Position numbers and translations under genes: made by a program
The notes under the pieces: generated by a model
Told to the model about the DNA's origin: nothing
Database searches by the model: none
The model's input: only the letters and a program-made list of their open reading frames with translations
NCBI GenBank assembly: GCA_016840125.1
Contig: JAEOSY010000187.1
Coordinates: 1-27,013 of the forward strand
Length of the DNA stretch: 27,013 nucleotides
Direction: 5' to 3'
Source of the DNA: Candidatus Helarchaeota archaeon
GTDB lineage: Archaea; Asgardarchaeota; Lokiarchaeia; Helarchaeales; HEL-GB-A
Shown here: positions 8,268 through 15,783 of the stretch, in pieces
Layout of the letters: every line of letters begins with the position of its first letter
Numbering within the stretch: position 1 is the stretch's first letter

Positions 8268-9176
8268 ATGGGAATATTAGATTATATTCATTTAATTCGT
8301 CCTTCGCAATGGTATAAAAATCTCCTAATTCCAGCTGTAGGGATTTTTTCTATTCAATTTTTTGATGCCATGGTTTATTTGTACTTGTTAATTGGATTTA
8401 TTCTTGCCTGTGGAATATCTGGAACTAATTATATAATAAATGATATTTATGATATGGAGAAAGATAAAGTACATCCAGAAAAAATGAAGCGCCCATTGGC
8501 TTCTGGAACGATCTCTAAAAGAAATGCCATAATATTCGGCGTAATCCTTCTTATAGCTTCTCTTGGATGCTCGTTTTTATTATCTATTTTTTTTGGTATT
8601 GCCATGAGCCTTTTCTTCATCATTGGCCTTTTATATACTTTTGTTTTAAAAAACATAGCTTTCGTAGATGTCCTCACAATTAGTATTAACTTCATTATAC
8701 GGGGGTTGGGTGGATTCGTTATAATTATTACTTTTACAATTTTTACTGAAGTACCAACTCCTTGGGGTTATTGGGCTGTTTTTATCTTTGCCCTGTTTTT
8801 GGCTCTATCAAAAAGAAAAGTTGATCTTCAAATTTTGGATGCAGCTGAAAGATCAGATCATAAAAAAGTATATGACACGTATCAAAAGCAACTACTTGAT
8901 CATATATTAGTAATGATGGCCACCATACTGTTGATGGGGTATTATTTTTACGTAATGGAATTTGATACAACGGGCGGTTTTCTCTTACTTACTTTCCCTC
9001 CGGCAACATATTTGATGTTTAGATACCTTTACTTATTATTTTCCGCCGATAAACATATGGGTACTCCCGAAAAAGCAATTAAAGACATCGGAATACTCAT
9101 TAGTACTATTACCTTAATTCTTATTTTCTTAGCAGTTAATTACCTTGAACTTATTGGAATCCTTGGAATCCCATAG
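8268..9176 (+). CDS. UbiA-superfamily polyprenyl-phosphate phosphoribosyltransferase-like protein
   Basis: 302 residues, about eight to nine membrane segments. N-terminal 'LIRPSQWYKN' and the motif N58-D-x-x-D62-x-x-x-D66 followed by H69-P-x-K-x-K-R75-P-L-A-S-G80 are the Mg/diphosphate-binding signature of the UbiA superfamily in its decaprenyl-phosphate 5-phosphoribosyltransferase branch (NDxxDxxxDxxHPxKxxRP). The second conserved loop, 'LALSKRKVDL' (about 178-187), also fits that branch rather than the aromatic prenyltransferases. The known family reaction moves phosphoribose from PRPP to polyprenyl phosphate, giving a lipid-linked pentose donor for cell-surface glycans. Start: ATG with a good GGTGG site (8259-8263). 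The 3' end faces the next gene with a 27-base gap. Alternative: another UbiA prenyltransferase, such as one acting on archaeal ether lipids (DGGGP synthase), but the HPxK...RP segment argues for the phosphoribosyl type. Confidence 0.8.
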   Translation: MGILDYIHLIRPSQWYKNLLIPAVGIFSIQFFDAMVYLYLLIGFILACGISGTNYIINDIYDMEKDKVHPEKMKRPLASGTISKRNAIIFGVILLIASLGCSFLLSIFFGIAMSLFFIIGLLYTFVLKNIAFVDVLTISINFIIRGLGGFVIIITFTIFTEVPTPWGYWAVFIFALFLALSKRKVDLQILDAAERSDHKKVYDTYQKQLLDHILVMMATILLMGYYFYVMEFDTTGGFLLLTFPPATYLMFRYLYLLFSADKHMGTPEKAIKDIGILISTITLILIFLAVNYLELIGILGIP

Positions 9177-9203
9177 CAGATCAAAATAGAAAAGCAATTA
9201 ATG

Positions 9204-10562
9204 TTATTTCTTTAAAATGCGAGCGCCTGTTTTTATAGAAATTGCTAACAAATTGAAAAACTGTTTTATCCCTTGAACATCCAAAATGAAGTTTCGAATT
9301 AATCTAAGGATTATTTTAGGTCGTAAATAGAATTGAATAAATGCATATCTTGAGAGTTTCCGTAAAAGTGAAGGGTCTAATTGAGGGGTTGCCTGATTTA
9401 TTGATTCCGTACCTATGAATGGAATAAATGGTACAAACTCAACGAGATCACTATCAACTTTTTTACTAAACTGTACGGTTTCATGGATTGATTTTAAAGA
9501 ATCTCCTGGAAGACCAATAATATAAATTGTTCCCGTTAAAATTCCAATATCTCTGGTTAAATGTATTCCTTTTATAATTTGTTCTTTTGTAATTCCCTTT
9601 TTAATATATTTAAGTATTCTTTTATCACCTGATTCCACTCCAAAAGTAATCAATCGACATCCTGCTCGTTTCATTGCAAAAAGCATATCCCTATCAATGG
9701 TATCAACTCGTGAATTACAGAACCATTGGATTTTCAACTTATTTTTAACAATAGCTTGGCACAGTTGCAAAACCCACTGTTTATCGAAGGTAAAAGTGTC
9801 TGCCCGAAAGAAGAAGTTATGAATATGAAGTTTATTAGTCACCAATTTTATTTCTTTAACCAAACTTGTGATACTTCTCTTTCTAACTTTATATCCATTT
9901 AATAAATTACTTAAACAGAACGTGCATCGATGTGGGCATCCTTTGGATGTTTGAATGGTTGTAAACATCTCCCCTGAAGTCGGAACCCGATAGAGATCAT
10001 TTCTTATTTTATCATGAGCTGGAAATGGTAAATCATCTAAATTTTCAATGAAATCTCGATCGGGATTCTGTTTGATTTCATTATTCTCTCTAAATGTTAG
10101 CCCTTTGATCTCATTGAGGGATGAATCGCCTCTAAGCAACTCCTGAAATGTCATTTCAGGCTCTTTTCGGATTGTAAAATCAATGTAATCCACACCTTTC
10201 ATTATTTCAATGTCTTTTATCGAGGGTGCATATCCAAAAATTATTGTTTTGGCACCCCTTGCTTTCGCAAATTTTAAAGAATCTAATTCTGATTCCATGG
10301 TTTGTAATGAAATATTGGCGACAACCCAATCAGGTTTCCAAGCAGCTATAAATATTTCTAAAAGTTTTTTACTAATTTTTTCAACTGGGGCGTCAATAAT
10401 CTTCGTTTCATGGTTTAATTCCTCTGAAATTCCTGCAAGCTCCATTAACGCAATTGGTGGGCGAATGACATTTTGAACCAGTTCATCTACTTCGTTTTGG
10501 CACCGATCCTCTTTATAAATAATTAATGAAGAAGGTGGATTAAGTAAAAGAATTTTAGCCAT
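9204..10562 (-). CDS. B12-type radical SAM enzyme, HpnJ-like, atypical cobalamin domain
   Basis: 452 residues. The N-terminal Rossmann-like domain (about 1-150: 'KILLLNPP', 'PDWVVANISL') has the layout of B12-binding radical SAM enzymes, but the usual GGPH and GEGE signatures are replaced by FGYAP and RKEPE. A linker, 'ENLDDLPFPA' (about 173-182), leads to the radical SAM core with the 4Fe-4S ligands C209, C213 and C216 (GCPHRCTFC), 'RADTFTFD' and 'GVESGD'. The C-terminal part carries the 'FYLRP' motif and a basic-hydrophobic tail. The R-x-E-x-x-x-T-x-x-E segment after the Rossmann domain recalls HpnJ-type enzymes, which remodel a ribosyl group on hopanoid lipids; this resemblance is from memory and needs a search. 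It lies convergent to the phosphoribosyltransferase-like gene and divergent from the next radical SAM gene (124 bases between starts). Substrate unknown. Confidence 0.75.
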   Translation of the reverse strand: MAKILLLNPPSSLIIYKEDRCQNEVDELVQNVIRPPIALMELAGISEELNHETKIIDAPVEKISKKLLEIFIAAWKPDWVVANISLQTMESELDSLKFAKARGAKTIIFGYAPSIKDIEIMKGVDYIDFTIRKEPEMTFQELLRGDSSLNEIKGLTFRENNEIKQNPDRDFIENLDDLPFPAHDKIRNDLYRVPTSGEMFTTIQTSKGCPHRCTFCLSNLLNGYKVRKRSITSLVKEIKLVTNKLHIHNFFFRADTFTFDKQWVLQLCQAIVKNKLKIQWFCNSRVDTIDRDMLFAMKRAGCRLITFGVESGDKRILKYIKKGITKEQIIKGIHLTRDIGILTGTIYIIGLPGDSLKSIHETVQFSKKVDSDLVEFVPFIPFIGTESINQATPQLDPSLLRKLSRYAFIQFYLRPKIILRLIRNFILDVQGIKQFFNLLAISIKTGARILKK

Positions 10563-10686
10563 AAATTATTACCCAAATCAGATTTAGAGTAAAGTCATTG
10601 TATTGCTTAATATTTTACAATAAATATTAATTATTCAATTTTGTTTATATTTTATCAATAATTACAAAACAAGCTTAGGCACAATT

Positions 10687-12117
10687 ATGAATATTTCTTT
10701 TATTTATAATAACATAAATGGGGAATTTCGACCACATTTAGGAATTCTATATGTTCTTAGCTATTTAGAAAAGAACACAAACCATAAAGTCTCTCTTATC
10801 GATCCCACGTTCCATCGGAGTAGCTGGAATTCTTTTTTACACAGAAAGTTGAAGGCTGAAAAGCCTGATGTGGTGGGAATCAATAGCTATACTTTTCGCT
10901 TCCCAGCTGGACTTCAAATCGCTAGAGTAGTGCGTGATATATATCCCGATGTTAAGATTCTTTTCGGAGGGACGCTTCCTACTCTGTATCCCGAAAAATT
11001 TCTTCAATATGATGAAGTTGATGCAGTTTGTATAGGTGAAGGCGAATATTCTGTTGGTGAATTTGTAAATAAGCTTGAAAATGGCGAATCTTTACGAGAA
11101 ACAGAGGGGATTTGGTACAAGGACAAGGGAAAAATTGTTAAAAATAAGATACGTCCCCTTCCAACTGACCTAGATGTTATTCCATTTCCGAACTGGGATC
11201 ATTACGACCTTAAAAAATATATGCTTATTCATCCTCATCAGATGGATTACATCGCAAGTAGGGGCTGCCCTTACAATTGTTCCTTCTGCTCAAACCATGC
11301 GCTTCGTAAAATATTACCTGGACAGTACGTTCGGTTTAGGACTCCTGAAAATGTGATTGAAGAAATACTTCTAAATAAACGGAAATATTGGAGCCTTGGA
11401 TTTCGATATATCTACTTTTGGGATGACATCTTCGTTCTGAATAAAAAATTCCTGCATCGATTTTGTAAACTATTCATTCAAGAAAAACTGAACGAGATCT
11501 TTGGCTGGAATTGTACTGCACGACCCGATCTTCTCACCAAAGAAGATATTCTGTTGATGAAAAAAGCGAATTGCAACACAATACGAATGGGCGTCGAAGC
11601 GGGAGATGCGTATATCCGTAATTCCATCTACAATAAAAACTTACCCCTTTCTGCGTTTCGTAATACGATCCAAATATGCCATAGTAATCAAATTAACGTG
11701 CAATTAAATTTTATCTTTGGAGGACCACATGAAACGATTCAAACAATGCAAAAAACCTATCTTGTAGCTAAAGCCTTAAATCCTGACTTGGTTGTAGTTA
11801 CTGCCTATGCACCCCTCCCAAAAACAAAGGCCCTACAACTTCTATTAGAAGAGGGTGCAGAAATCCAGAAGAAGAAATTTAAATATACTGGCAGTTTAAT
11901 AGAAAGGCCTCTGTTAAAATCCAAAGACATAAGCAAGGCAGTCATACAAACACAGCTGTATTTTATCTTAAAATCAATTAGGATAACGATGTTCCACCCA
12001 TCTTTTTACAGAGATCTGCTGAAGTTTTTATATCATAAATTTAAATATAATCTATTTTGGCATGATGCCTACTTCACGATTATTCGAAAATTATTATTTA
12101 GAAAAAATAAAAAGTAA
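10687..12117 (+). CDS. B12-binding-domain radical SAM enzyme (paralog A1)
   Basis: 476 residues. The cobalamin-type domain (about 1-150) shows 'GGTLPTLYP' (94-102) and 'CIGEGE' (115-120), followed by 'LDVIPFPNWD' and the radical SAM core with C194, C198 and C201 (GCPYNCSFC), 'YFWDDIF' and 'GVEAGD'. No DxHxxG motif is seen, as is usual for the BchE/HpnP-like class, where cobalamin is bound without that His. The C-terminal ~80 residues are basic and aromatic and may bind membrane or lipid. The protein is a close paralog of the gene at 19371-20846: Cys positions are identical, and both have 'FCSNH', 'ILPG' and a 'YFWD' strand. Its stop codon abuts the stop of the opposite-strand transporter with no gap. 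The family methylates or cyclises unactivated carbons (known members: BchE, HpnP, GrsA/GrsB); the substrate here is unknown. Confidence 0.85.
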   Translation: MNISFIYNNINGEFRPHLGILYVLSYLEKNTNHKVSLIDPTFHRSSWNSFLHRKLKAEKPDVVGINSYTFRFPAGLQIARVVRDIYPDVKILFGGTLPTLYPEKFLQYDEVDAVCIGEGEYSVGEFVNKLENGESLRETEGIWYKDKGKIVKNKIRPLPTDLDVIPFPNWDHYDLKKYMLIHPHQMDYIASRGCPYNCSFCSNHALRKILPGQYVRFRTPENVIEEILLNKRKYWSLGFRYIYFWDDIFVLNKKFLHRFCKLFIQEKLNEIFGWNCTARPDLLTKEDILLMKKANCNTIRMGVEAGDAYIRNSIYNKNLPLSAFRNTIQICHSNQINVQLNFIFGGPHETIQTMQKTYLVAKALNPDLVVVTAYAPLPKTKALQLLLEEGAEIQKKKFKYTGSLIERPLLKSKDISKAVIQTQLYFILKSIRITMFHPSFYRDLLKFLYHKFKYNLFWHDAYFTIIRKLLFRKNKK

Positions 12118-13020
12118 TTATTGAATTGGAACCAATTCAGCTTTTTCTTTTTGTTTCATTCTAGGATATACAGATAAAATTCCAATAAGAATAAAAATAA
12201 TTCCAATTAATTTTAGAATAGTGAATTCTTCATTGAAAATTAAAAATGCACCCAAAACTGGAATGCCTAAACTTAATATATTTACAATTGGGGCAATAAT
12301 TATCATGCGCCCACTCGAATAGGCGATTTGACCTATAAAAAATGCAAATAAATATGAAATAATTAAAAAGTAAAAGTAAGAAATGAAAAAGAGGCTAATT
12401 AAAAACTCTAAAGAAAGGGTAAATTCACCATAAACAACATAAATTGCATTATTATATAAAATCCCCAGACTAAAAAGAATTCCACTTACTAAAGTTAAAA
12501 AATACTCATCAATTTTTTTATTCCGTTTCATAAGAGTAAAAATAATAAATAAAATACATATAATAATTAGGATCAGCGAAAATAGAATCATATTTAAAAT
12601 GTTTAATTCTGTACTTTTTTCTGAAACAAACATGGATACTAAAATTATCCCAGTAACCATAGCTGAAATCCCAAATAGTTCCCTCTTTGTGATACGTTCT
12701 TTGAGAAATTTCAAACCCAAGAAGAAAATCACTACAATACTAAGATTTGTTAAAGGTTTTACTACACTTAAATCATAAAGAGAAAGGGCATATTGATAAA
12801 TTAGAAATCCAGATACAAAAAAAACACCACCTAATACCCAAGTAGGAATTTTTAAAAGTTGATAAATCCCATGAAACGGATTCTTAAAGAAACCCCTCAA
12901 ACTCATTTCGAGATCTTTAACTTTCCCTAAACCTGATTTTAAGAAATAAGCACCTATTCCATTCAAAAAAGCATAGCAAACCATTATTAGTATTAATGTA
13001 AGATCGAACAGATTATTCAT
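12118..13020 (-). CDS. EamA/DMT-superfamily transporter
   Basis: 300 residues with about ten predicted membrane helices in two halves, the usual size for EamA-type drug/metabolite transporters. Family marks are the conserved helix end 'VVKPLTNLSIVV' followed by 'LKFLKERITKRELFGI' (the K/R-E-R-x-x-x-x-E/Q turn between helices four and five) and the closing helix 'LIGIIFILIGILSVYP' with a basic end. Members export or flip small molecules, amino-sugar lipids (ArnE/F type) or metabolites. In this locus a lipid or glycolipid intermediate is a plausible cargo, but that is context only. Start: ATG, with AGGACG about ten bases upstream. It shares a zero-base convergent boundary with the radical SAM gene on the + strand and lies 151 bases downstream of another radical SAM gene on its own strand. 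Confidence 0.8.
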   Translation of the reverse strand: MNNLFDLTLILIMVCYAFLNGIGAYFLKSGLGKVKDLEMSLRGFFKNPFHGIYQLLKIPTWVLGGVFFVSGFLIYQYALSLYDLSVVKPLTNLSIVVIFFLGLKFLKERITKRELFGISAMVTGIILVSMFVSEKSTELNILNMILFSLILIIICILFIIFTLMKRNKKIDEYFLTLVSGILFSLGILYNNAIYVVYGEFTLSLEFLISLFFISYFYFLIISYLFAFFIGQIAYSSGRMIIIAPIVNILSLGIPVLGAFLIFNEEFTILKLIGIIFILIGILSVYPRMKQKEKAELVPIQ

Positions 13021-13110
13021 GCGAAAAACGTCCTATAAATTATAGATATAATATTGCCTTATGGAGATGTGATCTATTAATTATTAATTTTTCTTAAGGA
13101 AATTTTAGTA

Positions 13111-13128
13111 TTTTACATGCTTGTAAAA
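13111..13128 (-). terminator. Hairpin after the radical SAM gene at 13172-14620
   Basis: TTTTACA-TGCT-TGTAAAA, a perfect 7-bp stem with a 4-base loop, 44-61 bases past the stop of the minus-strand radical SAM gene and about 90 bases before the start of the transporter on the same strand. It could end or attenuate the transcript. No strong T-run follows on the minus strand, so termination is uncertain; an operator is the alternative. Confidence 0.25.
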
Positions 13129-13171
13129 GGTAAATTAGTCCGCCTAATCTTTTTTGTATTAAATAATGTAA

Positions 13172-14620
13172 CTAATTTTTATTAGGTTTTAAAATATATT
13201 TTGAGAAATAGATTAATGCCGTCTTTAAAGAGCTAAAGAACCCTGTACGATGTATTTTTAATACACCCCATATCAAACTCATCCCTAATACTATTTCATA
13301 GAGCCAGCCTAATGGTAATTTGATTAAAACTCTCATTATTTTTGTTGGTACATTTAAAAAAATACCAAAGAAAAAGAGTTTTTGAAGATTGAGTATTTCC
13401 TTTTTATTTTTTGTTTTAATCGGAGAATTTAAAAAATAGGAATAATCAATATCCTTAAAATCAAATGAATCATCTAAATAATTGTTTTTACATGCATAGT
13501 TATAAATTTCCGTTCCAGGATAAGGATTCAGCAAGTAACATGATGCGTAGGACGGCTTAACTTTCTTATTTAACTCGAAAGTCTCAAGAGCCATATTTAA
13601 TGTTTCTTCAGGAGTTCCTAAAATATTATACGTTTGTAATATTATTCCATGTTTTCTAACCAAATTCGCAACCTTTATTATCTGTTTGTCAGTTATACCC
13701 TTCTTTAAAATTTCATTTCTAATGAAACTGCTTCCAGATTCTATTCCTATTTTTATTGAGTAACAATTTGCTTTCTTCAGCTGTCTAATGATTTCTTCAT
13801 CCAGTAAATCAGCTCTCGCTTGACACGAAAATGGGATCTTTATTTCCTCTGCATACCGTTCCAAAAACTCATTAAGCCAGGATTTAGGTGGAAGCGTAAA
13901 AGAATCATCCCCAAAATTAATGAACTTTAGCTTCGGATGTCTCATTTCCATTTCTTTTAATTCATTTATAACACTGGAAACCAATCTTCTCCTTATGTAT
14001 TTCCCCTTTCCCTTATAGAGCTCCTGATAATTTTTATTAAAACAGAATGAACATTGAAATGGACAACCTCTTCCTGTCTGTACTATAAATTTCAGCGATA
14101 ATGCATTTTTGTTATTTTTAATCAAATCATATCTATCATAAACTGTTCTATCTAAATAAGGAATTGAATCCAAGTCCTCTATCAAAACCCCTAACTCATT
14201 TTCATGAATTTTACCATCTACTTTTACAAGAAGATTTTTTATATGGGCTATATCAGTTCCCTTTTCAAGATTATTTACTAAATTTAATATAGCTTCCTCT
14301 CCTTCACCAATACATATTACATCTAAATAACTCTCTTCAATCACTTCCGGATAGAATGTTGCATGGGGTCCTCCACATATTATTAAATTATTAAATTTTT
14401 TTCTGATTTTTTTTCCAATTGCTTGCATCCAAGCGAATTCAATCGTAGAAATCGAGAATGCAATGATATCTGGGTTTATTTTAAAAACTTTTTTAACTAA
14501 TGATTCTTCTAAGTCATCAATAAGAACATCACACTGATGGCCATTTCTTTTTAATACTGCTGATAATAACATTACTGCTGGTTTTTCAAAAATATCTCTT
14601 TGTAAGAATAAAATCTTCAT
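13172..14620 (-). CDS. B12-binding-domain radical SAM enzyme with hydrophobic C-terminal region
   Basis: 482 residues. The cobalamin-type N-terminal domain has 'CGGPHATFYPE' (82-92) and 'CIGEGEEA' (103-110). A linker, 'EDLDSIPYLD', leads to the radical SAM core with C186, C190 and C193 (GCPFQCSFC), 'NFGDDSFTLP' and 'GIESGS'. Unlike most of the other six, the C-terminal ~75 residues include a hydrophobic stretch (FFFGIFLNVP, then GWLYEIVLGMSLIWGVL) that could act as a membrane-embedded or re-entrant helix, and the FYxRP motif is missing. This suggests a lipid-facing substrate (inference). The ATG is preceded by GTGATAGG. The gene lies on the minus strand 150 bases after the methyltransferase gene, so both may share a transcript, although a hairpin lies between them. 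The closest subfamily is not recognised. Confidence 0.83.
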   Translation of the reverse strand: MKILFLQRDIFEKPAVMLLSAVLKRNGHQCDVLIDDLEESLVKKVFKINPDIIAFSISTIEFAWMQAIGKKIRKKFNNLIICGGPHATFYPEVIEESYLDVICIGEGEEAILNLVNNLEKGTDIAHIKNLLVKVDGKIHENELGVLIEDLDSIPYLDRTVYDRYDLIKNNKNALSLKFIVQTGRGCPFQCSFCFNKNYQELYKGKGKYIRRRLVSSVINELKEMEMRHPKLKFINFGDDSFTLPPKSWLNEFLERYAEEIKIPFSCQARADLLDEEIIRQLKKANCYSIKIGIESGSSFIRNEILKKGITDKQIIKVANLVRKHGIILQTYNILGTPEETLNMALETFELNKKVKPSYASCYLLNPYPGTEIYNYACKNNYLDDSFDFKDIDYSYFLNSPIKTKNKKEILNLQKLFFFGIFLNVPTKIMRVLIKLPLGWLYEIVLGMSLIWGVLKIHRTGFFSSLKTALIYFSKYILKPNKN

Positions 14621-14681
14621 CCTATCACTGAGAAAAGTGGTAAAAAGTGTAAATACATAAATCTACAACAATAGTAAAGAA

Positions 14682-14700
14682 AAAGTTCATTAAGAACTTT
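14682..14700 (-). terminator. Hairpin with T-rich trailer after the methyltransferase gene
   Basis: AAAGTTC-ATTAA-GAACTTT, a perfect 7-bp stem with a 5-base loop. On the minus strand it lies 71-89 bases after the methyltransferase stop and is followed by TTTTCTTTA. It may terminate that gene ahead of the radical SAM gene. The surroundings are AT-rich, so confidence is low. Confidence 0.3.
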
Positions 14701-14770
14701 ATCTAATGCATCTAATTTTTAAACGAAAAAAACAGAAGTTTAGAGAATTGAAACTCCTTAATTTTTAGTT

Positions 14771-15580
14771 TTAGGCACGTCTCAACATAATAAGGAAAGA
14801 ATATGCAAGAAATGCCAACCGAGTTGTACTTAAAACCTGATTAATTTTATTAAATATAGGAAAAAGCATTTTAGGACACGCAGGAAAGAAAAAAATCCCT
14901 TTTAAGTGAGTAATTTTTAATTTTGTTTTATTTGTCAACTTTTTAATAAATAGGAGATTAAACATGTGATCTTCAGGTTCATTATAGAGAACTGGAAAAT
15001 GTGGAAACGAGACATTAGCCCCCTGATGAAAACCGATTTTTTTCTTAAACAATCGCAAAAATGTACGCGGAATTGTGTAATAAACTACAGAAAATAAATT
15101 TAATGGAAATAGAATATTGGGTAAAGTTATTAGAACAAACCCCTTTTTCGTTATTGTTCGCTCCATTTCTCTAAAGACATTCCAAATGGTTTTGTATGGT
15201 CTTGGAAGATGTCGGAGTACCTCAATACAATTTATAGTATCAAATGAATCCTTTCTAAAAGGAAGAAATTCAGCATCTGCTAAAACAAAATTAAATAAAT
15301 TAAAATGATTTTTTCTCATTTTTACCTTGGCTTGTTTCAACATATCCCAGGAAATATCTACCCCTATTACATAGTGATTTCTTTCAATAAATTTATTAAA
15401 ATATATACCGGGACCTAACCCCAATTCAAGAATTTTTTGCTTTTTATATTTAAAAAGCAAATTTAATACTAAATTCCGAATTCCATGATGAAAATATTTG
15501 TCTCTATTCCAAATTTCGTCTTCATATGAAGCTGACCAAGCGTCAAAATGTTTTATTACTTCTCTTTTTTGTTCTTCCAA
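14771..15580 (-). CDS. Class I SAM-dependent methyltransferase
   Basis: 269 residues. The N-terminal 'HFDAWSASYE' (11-20) is typical of UbiE/type 11 methyltransferases. Motif I is 'LELGLGPG' (51-58), the acidic residue after strand two is D75 ('VIGVDIS'), motif II is 'ADAEFLPF' (101-108), and 'IEVLRHL' matches motif III. Methylation of a small lipophilic or quinone-like acceptor is typical for the group. The C-terminal ~110 residues carry several hydrophobic patches ('FSVVYY', 'LAFLAYSFLIML') suited to membrane contact. The start is apparently TTG at 15580: no in-frame ATG exists until well inside the fold, and the two ATGs just upstream are out of frame. No clear ribosome-binding site is visible. 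It is transcribed away from the radical SAM operon at 15784; a 16-bp palindrome sits in the shared upstream region. Confidence 0.85.
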   Translation of the reverse strand: MEEQKREVIKHFDAWSASYEDEIWNRDKYFHHGIRNLVLNLLFKYKKQKILELGLGPGIYFNKFIERNHYVIGVDISWDMLKQAKVKMRKNHFNLFNFVLADAEFLPFRKDSFDTINCIEVLRHLPRPYKTIWNVFREMERTITKKGFVLITLPNILFPLNLFSVVYYTIPRTFLRLFKKKIGFHQGANVSFPHFPVLYNEPEDHMFNLLFIKKLTNKTKLKITHLKGIFFFPACPKMLFPIFNKINQVLSTTRLAFLAYSFLIMLRRA

Positions 15581-15608
15581 GGTGTAACTTTCCCATCCAT
15601 AAGATTTT

Positions 15609-15624
15609 TTCTAAAATTTTAGAA
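15609..15624. promoter_or_regulatory. 16-bp palindrome between divergent methyltransferase and radical SAM genes
   Basis: TTCTAAAATTTTAGAA is a perfect palindrome, with further partial symmetry outside it. It lies 29-44 bases upstream of the methyltransferase start, where that gene's TATA element should be, and about 55 bases from the TATA-like box of the oppositely directed gene. A terminator is unlikely because both flanking genes point away. Candidate operator. Confidence 0.35.
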
Positions 15625-15678
15625 TAAAAATAATCGTCGGAATGATTTCCTAGATTAATTTTTTTATTTGATTTTACC

Positions 15679-15690
15679 ATATATTTATAG
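15679..15690 (+). promoter_or_regulatory. TATA-like element upstream of the radical SAM - methyltransferase - radical SAM operon
   Basis: CATATATTTATAG lies about 95 bases before the ATG at 15784. It is the best TATA match in the 203-base divergent region and would place the transcription start near 15710 with a leader of about 70 bases. Confidence 0.35.
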
Positions 15691-15783
15691 AACTCGTGAA
15701 TTAAAGGTGTATTTAAATTTTAAAGATCCTTTCAGTATGAATATGATTAACGTATCGACTATTAGAACTTAAAAGGTAAAGAA

